Assembly: GCA_002151545.1 (NCBI GenBank)
Contig: CP021237.1
Location: 3,286,001 to 3,350,000 of the forward strand
Length of the DNA: 64,000 bases
DNA from: Sphingobacteriaceae bacterium GW460-11-11-14-LB5
GTDB lineage: Bacteria > Bacteroidota > Bacteroidia > Sphingobacteriales > Sphingobacteriaceae
Reading direction: 5' to 3'
In this document: in pieces, positions 54,597 to 63,162 of the stretch
How positions within the stretch are numbered: the first letter of the stretch is position 1
How the letters are laid out: each line of letters starts with the position of its first letter
Position numbers and translations under genes: made by a program
The notes under the pieces: model-generated
Told to the model about the DNA's origin: nothing
Seen by the model: the letters and a program-made list of their open reading frames with translations, nothing else
Databases searched by the model: none

Positions 54597-55991
54597 CTAA
54601 TTTTCAGGAATCACCTTGTTCTCATAAACTGCCGGTACCTGCTGCTGTAACCAGATCGTCATCCAGGCTGATCCCATCCGGCTGGCAATGGCCTCTTCTC
54701 TGCCCAGGTAGCTGTTTTCCTGATCGCCTGCATAAGTGTGCCCGTCGGCAAAGCGCTTTTGCTGTTCAAGCACCTTATCCATATGCAGTTTAGCCCAGTA
54801 TTTTCCCTTATGTTTTTGGGCAAGATTATCCCAACCATAGGTAAATGCAGCAATATCGAGGTTGGCATAATTATCGTAAACACCCTGCCCCCAATCTGAA
54901 CCTTCGGGGTAATAAACAGCTGCCATTCCTTCGCGATACATGGTACCACCCGGGGCTTTATAAGGTGGTGATGAAAACTGATGTGCAGTTACCGAAAAAT
55001 AAATTTTATCAAGATTGAAGCGCGCCGCCTCCGGTGTTTTTTTTCCGGCCAGCGAAAATACAATCGGTGCATTGATCATCGAGGCAATGGCATTATACTG
55101 CGGATGGATGATCCCATGATTGATCACGAAACCGGGTTCTTCCATATTGGAGCCCTGCACCCAGTGGCTAACGGGATATCCGTGTATCATCCGCGAATTA
55201 TGCAAATCGGAAGGTAAGGCCGTTGAGGCCATTAAATATTCTACCGCCTTATGCAACCATTGAGCGGAATGCGGATGCTCTGGCAACATTACCGCTGCCA
55301 GGTATAACAGCTCGGCATTCCAGGCATCTTCTTCAATTTTAGAATCACCGGGAAACAATACTTTCCCGGTGCTGTCTTTATAATAGAGTGGAACGATACC
55401 CAGAAAACGATCTGCTTCGGAAACGATCATCCGGGTGATATAAGTTTGATCTTTTTTGGAAAAATCATCCCATAAAAGCCAGGCCGCATAACCCGAATAA
55501 TAAGCCCAGTGGGCGGCCTGCCAATCGCCACCCCAAACCTTTCTGGTTTGATTCACTTTATGGTCGTAGGCTACAGCCCTTACCATTTGGATCGTTTTAT
55601 TTTTAGCTTCCTGTAAAGAAACCCCTGTAATAGCGGGATCGTAGATCCTGGTTTTGATCGCGATGGCTACACCAAACGACATTGCTGCAGGAAAACGATA
55701 ACGGTATTCGTTAACCTTTGAGATGCTTTTCAGGTCGAGGTAACCGCTGGAATCCTGCTGGTATTTTTTGATATCCCGGTACCAGGTGCTTAATGCAAAT
55801 TTATTGGCATTAAGCAGGCTTGTTTTTACAACTTTCGCCAGTTCATCATGAGGTGGCTTTTTGTGGAAACTGCTCCAGTTAATCGGCTTCACTTTTATGG
55901 TGTTGCTGGTTAATGCACCCGATTGGCTATGCGCAGTTTTTGCACTGAATAAAACAGGAATTAGAAAAAGTAAAAGGCTAGATTTACGCAT
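54597..55991 (-). CDS. Unrecognised exported protein in the PUL regulon
   Basis: A 464-residue protein with signal peptide MRKSSLLLFLIPVLFSAKTAHS. The mature part is helical and rich in Trp/Tyr: KVWGGDWQAAHWAYYSGYAAWLLWDD, KIEEDAWNAELLYLAAVMLP, HNSRMIHGYPVSHWVQGSN and HTYAGDQENSYLGREEAIASRMGSAW. The pattern of paired helices is what (alpha/alpha) toroid enzymes such as lyases or GH88/GH105-like hydrolases show, but I recognise no family. It stands directly behind operator D, so it is regulated with the enzymes and is a candidate for a missing lyase or new hydrolase. That function is inference. Confidence 0.7.
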   Translation of the reverse strand: MRKSSLLLFLIPVLFSAKTAHSQSGALTSNTIKVKPINWSSFHKKPPHDELAKVVKTSLLNANKFALSTWYRDIKKYQQDSSGYLDLKSISKVNEYRYRFPAAMSFGVAIAIKTRIYDPAITGVSLQEAKNKTIQMVRAVAYDHKVNQTRKVWGGDWQAAHWAYYSGYAAWLLWDDFSKKDQTYITRMIVSEADRFLGIVPLYYKDSTGKVLFPGDSKIEEDAWNAELLYLAAVMLPEHPHSAQWLHKAVEYLMASTALPSDLHNSRMIHGYPVSHWVQGSNMEEPGFVINHGIIHPQYNAIASMINAPIVFSLAGKKTPEAARFNLDKIYFSVTAHQFSSPPYKAPGGTMYREGMAAVYYPEGSDWGQGVYDNYANLDIAAFTYGWDNLAQKHKGKYWAKLHMDKVLEQQKRFADGHTYAGDQENSYLGREEAIASRMGSAWMTIWLQQQVPAVYENKVIPEN

Positions 55992-56053
55992 TTGATTGTC
56001 TCCAGTTGATTTTTAGATATGCCCATTTTAAGGTGCATGCATCTTAAAAAACT

Positions 56054-56076
56054 GCTTAATGGGTTTATTTGGTTAT
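56054..56076 (-). promoter_or_regulatory. Conserved 5'-leader motif, copy D
   Basis: Plus strand GGGTTTATTTGGTTAT preceded by GCTTAAT; 36 nt past the promoter box at 56112, as in copy A. Confidence 0.55.
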
Positions 56077-56111
56077 GGATATTATTGAGCGCTTATTTGC
56101 TCAGCTTAGCT

Positions 56112-56180
56112 TGTAAATTTCCTTAATTAACCGATTATTAAAGGGTGAAAATCTTAAACAAATAGGTCGAAAATCTTAAA
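56112..56180 (-). promoter_or_regulatory. PUL operator D with promoter box (unit: 54597-55991 gene)
   Basis: Two identical half sites GAAAATCTTAAA at 56147-56158 and 56169-56180, period 22 bp. Box on the minus strand ATTAAGGAAATTTACA (56112-56127) ends 20 nt from the operator's first base. The orientation faces the minus-strand gene at 55991, not the HTCS gene at 56251, though the site lies between both. Confidence 0.85.
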
Positions 56181-56207
56181 TCCTACGCTTTTTCAGTAAT
56201 CGTCGGT

Positions 56208-56215
56208 TAATTTTG
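56208..56215 (+). promoter_or_regulatory. -7 element upstream of the HTCS gene
   Basis: TAATTTTG, an exact TAnnTTTG, 35 nt before the HTCS ATG and 28 nt past operator D. No good -33 element. If real, the HTCS promoter is not driven by operator D in the normal geometry. Confidence 0.4.
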
Positions 56216-56250
56216 AATATTAACACCAAATATCTCATAACTTTATTATA

Positions 56251-59200
56251 ATGATCATCCTGCTTCATTTAAATTTAAATAGAAAATGCGCCATCCGTGC
56301 AGCGGGCTGGATAGGCATGATGTGCTTACTCCTGTGTGGAGCTTTGCAGGTAAATGCGCAATTATCTGTTTCTACACATTTCAGTACCGAAGATGGACTT
56401 GTTCAGAATAATGTGCTGTCTATTGCTCAAGACAGACAGGGTTTTATGTGGTTCGGTACCGAAAATGGCCTAAGCAGGTTTGATGGTTTGAGGTGGCGCA
56501 GTTTTAAGAATATCCTGGGGGATACCAATAAACCTTCATCGCCTGCTTTGATCAGGTCTTTATTCTGGGATCAACAGAACCGGTTATGGATGGGCACTGC
56601 GTTGGGACTCATTACTTTCGATCCCCTTACCGAAAAATTCAGGCAGATCAAGCTTCCTTATCCCATACAACCCGAGGTTAAGCAGGTAACAAGAGATCTT
56701 TCTGGAAATATCCTGGCGGGCACCACAGCCGGTATCGTACTAATCACTAAAGAAAATAAAATCATTGCTTCAGCAAGGGCTTTTGATGATGGCGAAGATA
56801 TATTGTGCCATACGATTTTTTGTGGGTCAGATGGCAGGATCTGGTGCGGTACAAACAGGGGGCTTTTTGAAGTAAAGATCAAAGCTGACCGGATTATGCT
56901 GAGCAGAACAACAGCTGAACTGCCCGTTTTCTTGCAAAAGGAGAAAATTACTTCGATTAAAATGGATAATAATGGAAGGTTTTGGTTTGGATCATATGCT
57001 GGTGGCCTGCTTTTATGCCATTACCAACAAGGGAAATTTATTGAGGCGCAGCAACAACCTGCTTTGCCTGGTGGGGCTACCCACAAAATCAGGTCGATTA
57101 TCAGTTTGTTAGACCATAAGATTAGCGTTGCCACAGCCGACGGTCTGTTTTTTTTCGATATCAATAACCTGAATACCTTTGAGTTGACCAGCAAAGCGGG
57201 CGATGAGCAAAGCTTACATAATAGTTCGATCCACAGCTTGTTTCAACAGCGCTCAGGAACCATTTGGATTGGTTCTTATTACAGCGGTCTGGATTTAATA
57301 AAGCCACCACTTGCCCCCTTTCGCCATCTAGGCATTGGTCCAACCGCTTTAAACCTCAACCATCGGGTGGTCAGCAGCGTGTGCAACCGTAATCAAACGG
57401 AGCTTTGGATTGGCACCGAAGGCGGAGGAATAAATATTTATAACCAGTCAACTAAACAGGTCTCTTATTTAAAAAACCAACAGGGTAACGATAAGTCAAT
57501 CAGTTCAAATTTCATCAAAACCCTATTTAAAGATGAGGATGGGAATTTATGGATTGGCACTTTTTCGGGCACTTTAGATGTCCTTAATGCCAGCACTAAC
57601 ACAATCGAACACCGTTTAACCGGGACTGAGCGAATTACCGAGGTGAACTCAATTGTAGAAGACGGGCTAAACAGGCTCTGGATTACCTCTAGCAATGGCT
57701 TAAAAGTATATAAACGCATCAGAACACATTTGAAAGCGGATAGACTGATGCAGCAACCGGGACTAAAATCTTTCCTCGCTGGCGTTGCCTTTCAGGACAC
57801 CAAAAAAAGGTTATGGTTTGCTACCGAAACCAAAGTAATGAAAGTTGAGGGTGATAGTATCCGCATCTATCATTTAAAATACCCTGTAAATACGATTTCC
57901 GAACATCATGGCACCATTTATTTAGGTTTAGAAAGCCGTGGCCTGGCAGCATTTAATGAGCAGCGTGGTCAGTTCGCCTTATATCAAATCAATAGCCAGG
58001 TGAATAATCGTTCGGTATACAGCATCGCTTTCGATAGGCAAAACCGTATCTGGCTGGCCAGTGACAGTGGATTGCTTAAGGTTAGCCCAAAACAGAAAAT
58101 CGTTACACAATATACCAAAGCCGACGGACTGATTAGTACCAATTTTAACATCAACGCCAGGTATGAACGGGATAACAATTTGTTTTTTGGAACATTGGAT
58201 GGACTGATTTATTTTGATCCTGACCAAATCCGGGACGATACGACAAAATCAAGTATCGTGATTACCGGCATGCGGATTTTCGATGTACCGGTAGAGATTG
58301 ATAGTTCGGTATTGCGTAAATCCATCACCTATACCAACCGGGTTGAACTTAGCCATAACCAGAACTCGTTAACCTTCGAATTTGCATTGCTGGATTTTAT
58401 TAAACCTAAAAAAAATGCATTCCGGTATAGCCTTCAGGGATTAAGCAAAGGCTGGACCACAACTAATTTAGCCGAAGCAACATTTAACAACCTCGCTCCC
58501 GGCACTTATACGTTAATGGTAAGCGGTAATAATGGCAGCCCCAACTGGATGGAACCGATTCGTTTAACCATTAACATACATCCGCCGTTTTGGGCCACCT
58601 GGTGGGCTTATATGCTGTATGGTATTATTTTAACCAGCATCGTTTTCTTCATCAGTCGTTATTTTGTATTGCGCACCCTCTTAAAAAGAGAAGACGAACT
58701 TCACCAATATAAGATCAATTTTTTCACCAATGTATCTCATGAAATCAGAACACACCTGAGCCTCATTTCTCCCCCGATAGAGCAACTCGTTTCTGACGAA
58801 CAATTGGGTAAGAAACAAAAAGATAAAATACTGGGGGTTGCCGGCAACGCCAGGCGACTACTAACGCTTGTTAACGAACTGCTGGATTTTAGAAAGACAG
58901 AGGATAAACATTTAACATTATCAGAAAATGTGCAGGATTTACTGCCTATACTGGAAGATTGCCTGCAGATGTTTTCGGAAACCGCTGAGCAAAAACAGAT
59001 TACCACCCTATTGGAAAAGGAAAATCTAAAATCAGCCTTTTTATTATGCGATGCCTTTCAATTAAAAAAAGCCATTATTAACCTGCTGGCCAATGCCTAC
59101 AAATTTACACAGAATGGCGGCCTGGTTAAACTCAGGATCAGCCAGACTTATCACGAGGTGACCATTACGATTGAAGATAACGGAAGGGGGATTTCGCAAT

Positions 59201-60294
59201 CGCATTTAAACAAATTATTCGAAAATTACTATCAGGTTGCAGACCATGGTTTTCAAAATACAGGTTATGGTATAGGTCTGGCCCTGTCAAAAGCTATTGT
59301 TGAGCTTCATCAGGGTACGATTACGGTAACCAGCCGGTTGGAGACGATGAATGAGCCCGGACATACTTCCTTTACGATTTCATTACCGAAAAGACAAAAA
59401 GAAGCCTATGATTCGTTAGCAGCTTACAATGCTGAGCATACTTTCCCTGATCATGGGGATGAACAAACGCAGCATAAACCATTATTGCCCTTAACACAGG
59501 CTGATGAAAGCCAGAAACCAACCATTTTATTGGCGGAGGATAACCTTGAGCTTGCTACATTGCTGGATGATATCTTAAACCCTTATTATCATGTAATCAT
59601 CAGCAGAAATGGAAAAGAAGCCTGGGAACAGGCAAAACGGCATATTCCCGATCTGATCATCAGTGATGTTATGATGCCTGAAATGTCGGGATTTGACTTT
59701 TGTGACCTGATCAAATCTAATGTGGCCACCAACCATATTCCTTTTATATTGCTAACGGCAAAAACACAGACCGAAGATGTAATAACCGGCTTATCTCATG
59801 GTGCTGATGTTTACCTCACTAAACCATTTACCCCGCAGGCTTTGCTGCTGCAGGTAAACAACCTTATTGTAGCCATACAGAACGTGCATACGCATGTTGG
59901 TCAGTTGCTGAACAAAAATTCAGAGCCGATTGATATCTTTAACCAGTTAATCCAAACCCAGCTTGGTACGGAGAGTAAGAAATTCATGAATCAATTGGTC
60001 GAAAACATCACAGCTTCCATAGAGAATCCTGAATTTGGTGTTAACGAACTGGCCAGGCTGATGAACATGAGTACGCCAATCCTTTACAAAAAAGTAAAAT
60101 CGGTCACTGGTTCATCGGTAAATGATTTTATAAAAGGGCTACGCCTGAAAAAAGCGGCAGAACTACTGGAAACCAGGCTTTATACGGTTTATCAGGTTTC
60201 GTATATGGTGGGCTTTTTAGATAGTCGCTACTTTAGTAAAGAATTCAAGAAGTTCTTCGGGAAGTTACCTTCGGAGTGGATAGAGACCGACTAA
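56251..60294 (+). CDS. Hybrid two-component system regulator (HTCS)
   Basis: A 1347-residue one-protein sensor-regulator. After the signal region, about 14 Reg_prop repeats (for example MWFGTENGLSRFDG, IGTEGGGINIYN, FGTLDGLIYFDP; about residues 35-670) form the two propellers of a PUL sensor, then a Y_Y_Y domain (about 685-775), one membrane helix (about 778-805), HisKA with NVSHEIRTHLSLI (His about 830), HATPase (LLANAYKFTQNGG, IEDNGRGI, GYGIGLALSK), a receiver domain (IISDVMMPEMSG, phosphorylated Asp about 1139; YLTKPF) and an AraC-type HTH (about 1250-1345). It senses an oligosaccharide in the periplasm and should activate the PUL. The H-box has His where Pro is usual (HEIRTHLS). Confidence 0.93.
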   Translation: MIILLHLNLNRKCAIRAAGWIGMMCLLLCGALQVNAQLSVSTHFSTEDGLVQNNVLSIAQDRQGFMWFGTENGLSRFDGLRWRSFKNILGDTNKPSSPALIRSLFWDQQNRLWMGTALGLITFDPLTEKFRQIKLPYPIQPEVKQVTRDLSGNILAGTTAGIVLITKENKIIASARAFDDGEDILCHTIFCGSDGRIWCGTNRGLFEVKIKADRIMLSRTTAELPVFLQKEKITSIKMDNNGRFWFGSYAGGLLLCHYQQGKFIEAQQQPALPGGATHKIRSIISLLDHKISVATADGLFFFDINNLNTFELTSKAGDEQSLHNSSIHSLFQQRSGTIWIGSYYSGLDLIKPPLAPFRHLGIGPTALNLNHRVVSSVCNRNQTELWIGTEGGGINIYNQSTKQVSYLKNQQGNDKSISSNFIKTLFKDEDGNLWIGTFSGTLDVLNASTNTIEHRLTGTERITEVNSIVEDGLNRLWITSSNGLKVYKRIRTHLKADRLMQQPGLKSFLAGVAFQDTKKRLWFATETKVMKVEGDSIRIYHLKYPVNTISEHHGTIYLGLESRGLAAFNEQRGQFALYQINSQVNNRSVYSIAFDRQNRIWLASDSGLLKVSPKQKIVTQYTKADGLISTNFNINARYERDNNLFFGTLDGLIYFDPDQIRDDTTKSSIVITGMRIFDVPVEIDSSVLRKSITYTNRVELSHNQNSLTFEFALLDFIKPKKNAFRYSLQGLSKGWTTTNLAEATFNNLAPGTYTLMVSGNNGSPNWMEPIRLTINIHPPFWATWWAYMLYGIILTSIVFFISRYFVLRTLLKREDELHQYKINFFTNVSHEIRTHLSLISPPIEQLVSDEQLGKKQKDKILGVAGNARRLLTLVNELLDFRKTEDKHLTLSENVQDLLPILEDCLQMFSETAEQKQITTLLEKENLKSAFLLCDAFQLKKAIINLLANAYKFTQNGGLVKLRISQTYHEVTITIEDNGRGISQSHLNKLFENYYQVADHGFQNTGYGIGLALSKAIVELHQGTITVTSRLETMNEPGHTSFTISLPKRQKEAYDSLAAYNAEHTFPDHGDEQTQHKPLLPLTQADESQKPTILLAEDNLELATLLDDILNPYYHVIISRNGKEAWEQAKRHIPDLIISDVMMPEMSGFDFCDLIKSNVATNHIPFILLTAKTQTEDVITGLSHGADVYLTKPFTPQALLLQVNNLIVAIQNVHTHVGQLLNKNSEPIDIFNQLIQTQLGTESKKFMNQLVENITASIENPEFGVNELARLMNMSTPILYKKVKSVTGSSVNDFIKGLRLKKAAELLETRLYTVYQVSYMVGFLDSRYFSKEFKKFFGKLPSEWIETD

Positions 60295-60311
60295 CACGAA
60301 GCTTAATGTAT

Positions 60312-60345
60312 AGCCAGTAGTTACGCCTAACTACTGGCTTTTTTT
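60312..60345 (+). terminator. Terminator of the HTCS gene
   Basis: AGCCAGTAGTTA (60312-60323) pairs perfectly with TAACTACTGGCT (60328-60339), 4-nt loop, T-run to 60345. Confidence 0.93.
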
Positions 60346-60362
60346 AATTTGAATTGAAATCA

Positions 60363-61622
60363 TTAAAAATCTACATGATAATCTTTGGAGAAGGGTTTTG
60401 CAGCCCAGGCTTTTTTCGAGGTCCATTCTGCCGCAGGTGCAGCCCAAAATTCATCGCTGGCCGGTAAACCCAAAGGAAGGAAGGATAAAGTAGCCATATA
60501 CAGACTGCCTGTAGAGGTATAATAATCTGCTATTTCGGGATCATGCCCGCAAAAACCAAGCTGTAACCATCCTTTTGCATCAAAAGTTCCAGGGACATCA
60601 TATATGTTCTGTTTAACTTTAGTTAAAGCAGAACGCACCTGAGCAGGCTGAATATTGGCCGGTAACTTATGCATGAGGGCAATCTGGCTTAAAGCCTGAA
60701 AAGCACCGGTACGGTAGGTAATTGAACGGCCAATTGGCGGATAGGTTCCTTCAGGAGAAATCATGCGCTCCTGCCCTACTACGTAACGCTGCATCCTTTT
60801 TACAGCAAGCTCATATCGTTCTTTTTTAATAAGCTTTTTATCCAGCATCACGGCAAGTGTATCCACCATCATCGGGTGAATCACAAAAGAGTTATAATAA
60901 TCAAAAGCCATGTTTACGCCATCACCATACCAGCCATCGCCTTTATACCATGCGTTTAAGGTATCTACACCTTCATTTAATCGGGCTTCATCATGCGGTT
61001 CGCCAATCGACAATAAAAAGGCTTCTGTAATAGAACCGAATAACAACCAGTTATTTTTAAATGGCTTTCTATTTCTCAATGATTTAAACGAGGCAATAAT
61101 TTCTTGCTTGGTTTCAGGTTTTAATGGCTCCCACAAAGCTTTAGGCGCCCTTAAAAAAGTTTGTGCCAGGTAGGCTGAATCTACAATCGGCTGATAATCT
61201 TTGCTAAAATTTAGTTTATCAGGACTGTTTTTTGCAAAACAGCTGTCCAATCCCTGAATGGCCTGTAATTTCAGCGTACTTCTTAAAACGCCTTCTTTTG
61301 TGGTATCATCAGGTAAGGAAAGCCAGGGCGCAATACCGGCATAGGTACGGCCAACAGCCTCCAAATAGGATACAGCAGGTGTTCTGGAGTCGAATTTTGG
61401 CGCCGTAACCACTGGCATATTTTTAATCAGTGTTCCATTGGCTAAATTGGAAACAACCGGGCTGGCAATTTTATATAGCAGTTTATACCAATATTCTCTG
61501 TCGTTTTTTGATTGGCCTTTTGCAGCATTATTAATTTTTGTTGCGGATAAAACTTCATTAGGATTAAATAACCCAAATACGCCAGTTAATGACAGCGCTC
61601 CTATAAATTTTCTTCTTTCCAT
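60363..61622 (-). CDS. DUF2264 protein, copy 2 (Tat-type signal)
   Basis: A 419-residue paralogue of the 28855 gene. Conserved landmarks: AVGRTYAGIAPWLSLPDDTTKEG, NNWLLFGSITEAFLLSIG, WYKGDGWYGDGVNMAFDYYNSFVIHPMMVDTL and GRSITYRTGAFQALSQIAL. Unlike copy 1 it begins MERRKFIGALSLTG, which fits a Tat signal (RRKFIG), so export route differs. A GH154-type beta-glucuronidase role is possible from family recall. It lies 10 nt after GH88 under operator E. Confidence 0.85.
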   Translation of the reverse strand: MERRKFIGALSLTGVFGLFNPNEVLSATKINNAAKGQSKNDREYWYKLLYKIASPVVSNLANGTLIKNMPVVTAPKFDSRTPAVSYLEAVGRTYAGIAPWLSLPDDTTKEGVLRSTLKLQAIQGLDSCFAKNSPDKLNFSKDYQPIVDSAYLAQTFLRAPKALWEPLKPETKQEIIASFKSLRNRKPFKNNWLLFGSITEAFLLSIGEPHDEARLNEGVDTLNAWYKGDGWYGDGVNMAFDYYNSFVIHPMMVDTLAVMLDKKLIKKERYELAVKRMQRYVVGQERMISPEGTYPPIGRSITYRTGAFQALSQIALMHKLPANIQPAQVRSALTKVKQNIYDVPGTFDAKGWLQLGFCGHDPEIADYYTSTGSLYMATLSFLPLGLPASDEFWAAPAAEWTSKKAWAAKPFSKDYHVDF

Positions 61623-61632
61623 TTTATGTGTG

Positions 61633-62829
61633 TTATAAATACCAGTTTTTATAGCGCATTAGCGCTTCGAGATAGTAATAATCGGCGTAACTAAGCGGAA
61701 CGTCGACTTCCGATTTCAGTGGTAAAGCGCCAGTACTGTGCATGAGCAGAAAGCCACCATTTTCACCCAGTTTTGCACGATAGGTATCAGATGAAAGTGA
61801 AATAATCATTTTTTTTGCTTCGCTTACATATAATTTCTGCTCGCTTTTTGTTGCATACTGCCCTAATTCTAACAAACCTGATGCAATCACCGCCGCAGCA
61901 GAAGCATCACGGTAAGTATCAGGAATGTTCGGTGCGTTAAAGTCCCAATATGGAATCTGATCGGCAGGCATATTCGGATGATTGATGATAAATTTGGCGA
62001 TGTTTTTTGCCTGATTAAGATAGTGTTTGTTTTTGGTAAAGCGGTACATCATCGTATAACCGTACAAGCCCCAGCCCTGGCCACGACTCCAGGCCGATTC
62101 GTCAGATGCCCCCTGGGCTGTACCTCTTCTCAGTACTTTGCCTGTAGTCATATCGTAATCTACCACGTGATAAGAGCTGTAGTTTGACCTGAAATGGTTT
62201 TTAAGCGAAGTATCGGCATGATTGATGGCAATTTTCTTGTATTTCGGATCGCCACCATGATCGGATACCCAGGCCAGTAACTCCAGGTTCATCATATTAT
62301 CAATAATAACCGGGCCTTTCCATTGTTTACTGCTGTTCCACGATTGGATTACTTTAGCAGCCGGACGGTAGCGTGTAGCCAGCGAAGCAGCAGCCGTATC
62401 GATGGTTGGTTTATACAAAGCATTACCAGTTATGCGGTAGGCATTGCCAAAACTACAGAACATCATAAAACCTAAATCGTGGTTTCCGGTGTAATGTTTC
62501 TCCTTCTCTAGTACCGCAAGGCGTTTTTCTGCTTCTTTTAAGGTGCCGGAATCTTTTGTATACTCGTAAATATAAAGCAGCGAACCAGGATAAAAGCCAC
62601 TGCACCACCATTTGGTGTCGCTCGTTTCCAGTTTATTATTTTTGGCATAATAGGTTTTTGGCATGCGGTCTGCCGGTGTATTTTTGGCCAGTAACTGATA
62701 TTGTTTCTGTGCAAATGCAAACTGCTTGTCGAGCAGGTTTTTCATTGCTTTTTTATCATCAGCTGCCTGTTGTGCATTAGCCATTACTGCTGCAGCCAGA
62801 AAACATATGGCGAACAATAATTTTTTCAT
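61633..62829 (-). CDS. Glycoside hydrolase family 88 (unsaturated glucuronyl hydrolase)
   Basis: A 398-residue exported (alpha/alpha)6-barrel enzyme (signal MKKLLFAICFLAAAVMANA). Catalytic regions: TGNHDLGFMMFCSFGNAYR with the first Asp, VIIDNMMNLELLAW with the second Asp (the pair used by UGL enzymes), and SAWSRGQGWGLYGYTMMYRFT. It removes 4,5-unsaturated uronic acid from lyase products by vinyl-ether hydration. First gene behind operator E; DUF2264 copy 2 follows. Confidence 0.92.
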   Translation of the reverse strand: MKKLLFAICFLAAAVMANAQQAADDKKAMKNLLDKQFAFAQKQYQLLAKNTPADRMPKTYYAKNNKLETSDTKWWCSGFYPGSLLYIYEYTKDSGTLKEAEKRLAVLEKEKHYTGNHDLGFMMFCSFGNAYRITGNALYKPTIDTAAASLATRYRPAAKVIQSWNSSKQWKGPVIIDNMMNLELLAWVSDHGGDPKYKKIAINHADTSLKNHFRSNYSSYHVVDYDMTTGKVLRRGTAQGASDESAWSRGQGWGLYGYTMMYRFTKNKHYLNQAKNIAKFIINHPNMPADQIPYWDFNAPNIPDTYRDASAAAVIASGLLELGQYATKSEQKLYVSEAKKMIISLSSDTYRAKLGENGGFLLMHSTGALPLKSEVDVPLSYADYYYLEALMRYKNWYL

Positions 62830-63083
62830 AGTTTAGGTAAATTTGTATTATTCATTTTGTGTTGAGCCTTAACATAGGCTTTGATGTTGGTTGCGGCAAA
62901 TTTGTGCTTTTACAAGTTTAAAAGAGGGTGAAAATTATAAATGATAAGGTAGAAAATCTGAAATCAACTACCTTTTCAGGATATATTCCAACATCTTCCA
63001 TTTTTAAGACCTCGTTTTTATACAGTCGACCGTTCTTTTTGAAAAAATACTGCCAACCAGATTTCTACATATTTTGAAATCCG
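62830..63083. other. Intergenic region with operator E
   Basis: It contains operator E and its box (62895-62963). The leader motif seen at the other sites is not recognisable here. No coding sequence. Confidence 0.6.
62895..62963 (-). promoter_or_regulatory. PUL operator E with promoter box (unit: GH88-DUF2264)
   Basis: Half sites GAAAATTATAAA (62930-62941) and GAAAATCTGAAA (62952-62963), period 22 bp, more diverged than the other sites. The expected box position (62895-62910; minus strand AAAGCACAAATTTGCC) keeps the TTTGC core at the same spacing as site B. Confidence 0.68.
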
Positions 63084-63084
63084 T

Positions 63085-63122
63085 AAAAAAGGACTGTCCT
63101 CTCATTGAAGAACAGCCTTTTT
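63085..63122 (-). terminator. Terminator of the NHL-repeat gene
   Basis: AAAAAAGG-CTGT (63085-63097) pairs with ACAG-CCTTTTT (63112-63122) with one unpaired base; T-rich on the minus strand. It lies about 40 nt past the stop. Confidence 0.8.
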
Positions 63123-63162
63123 GCAATCTCATCAATAGCCCTTAATCAGCTTGCTACATTCA

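Noticed and set aside
56147..56180. Operator D as an autoregulatory site of the HTCS gene
   Set aside because: The repeat orientation and the box at fixed spacing face the minus-strand gene at 55991; the HTCS has its own -7 element on the other side, although a side effect cannot be excluded.
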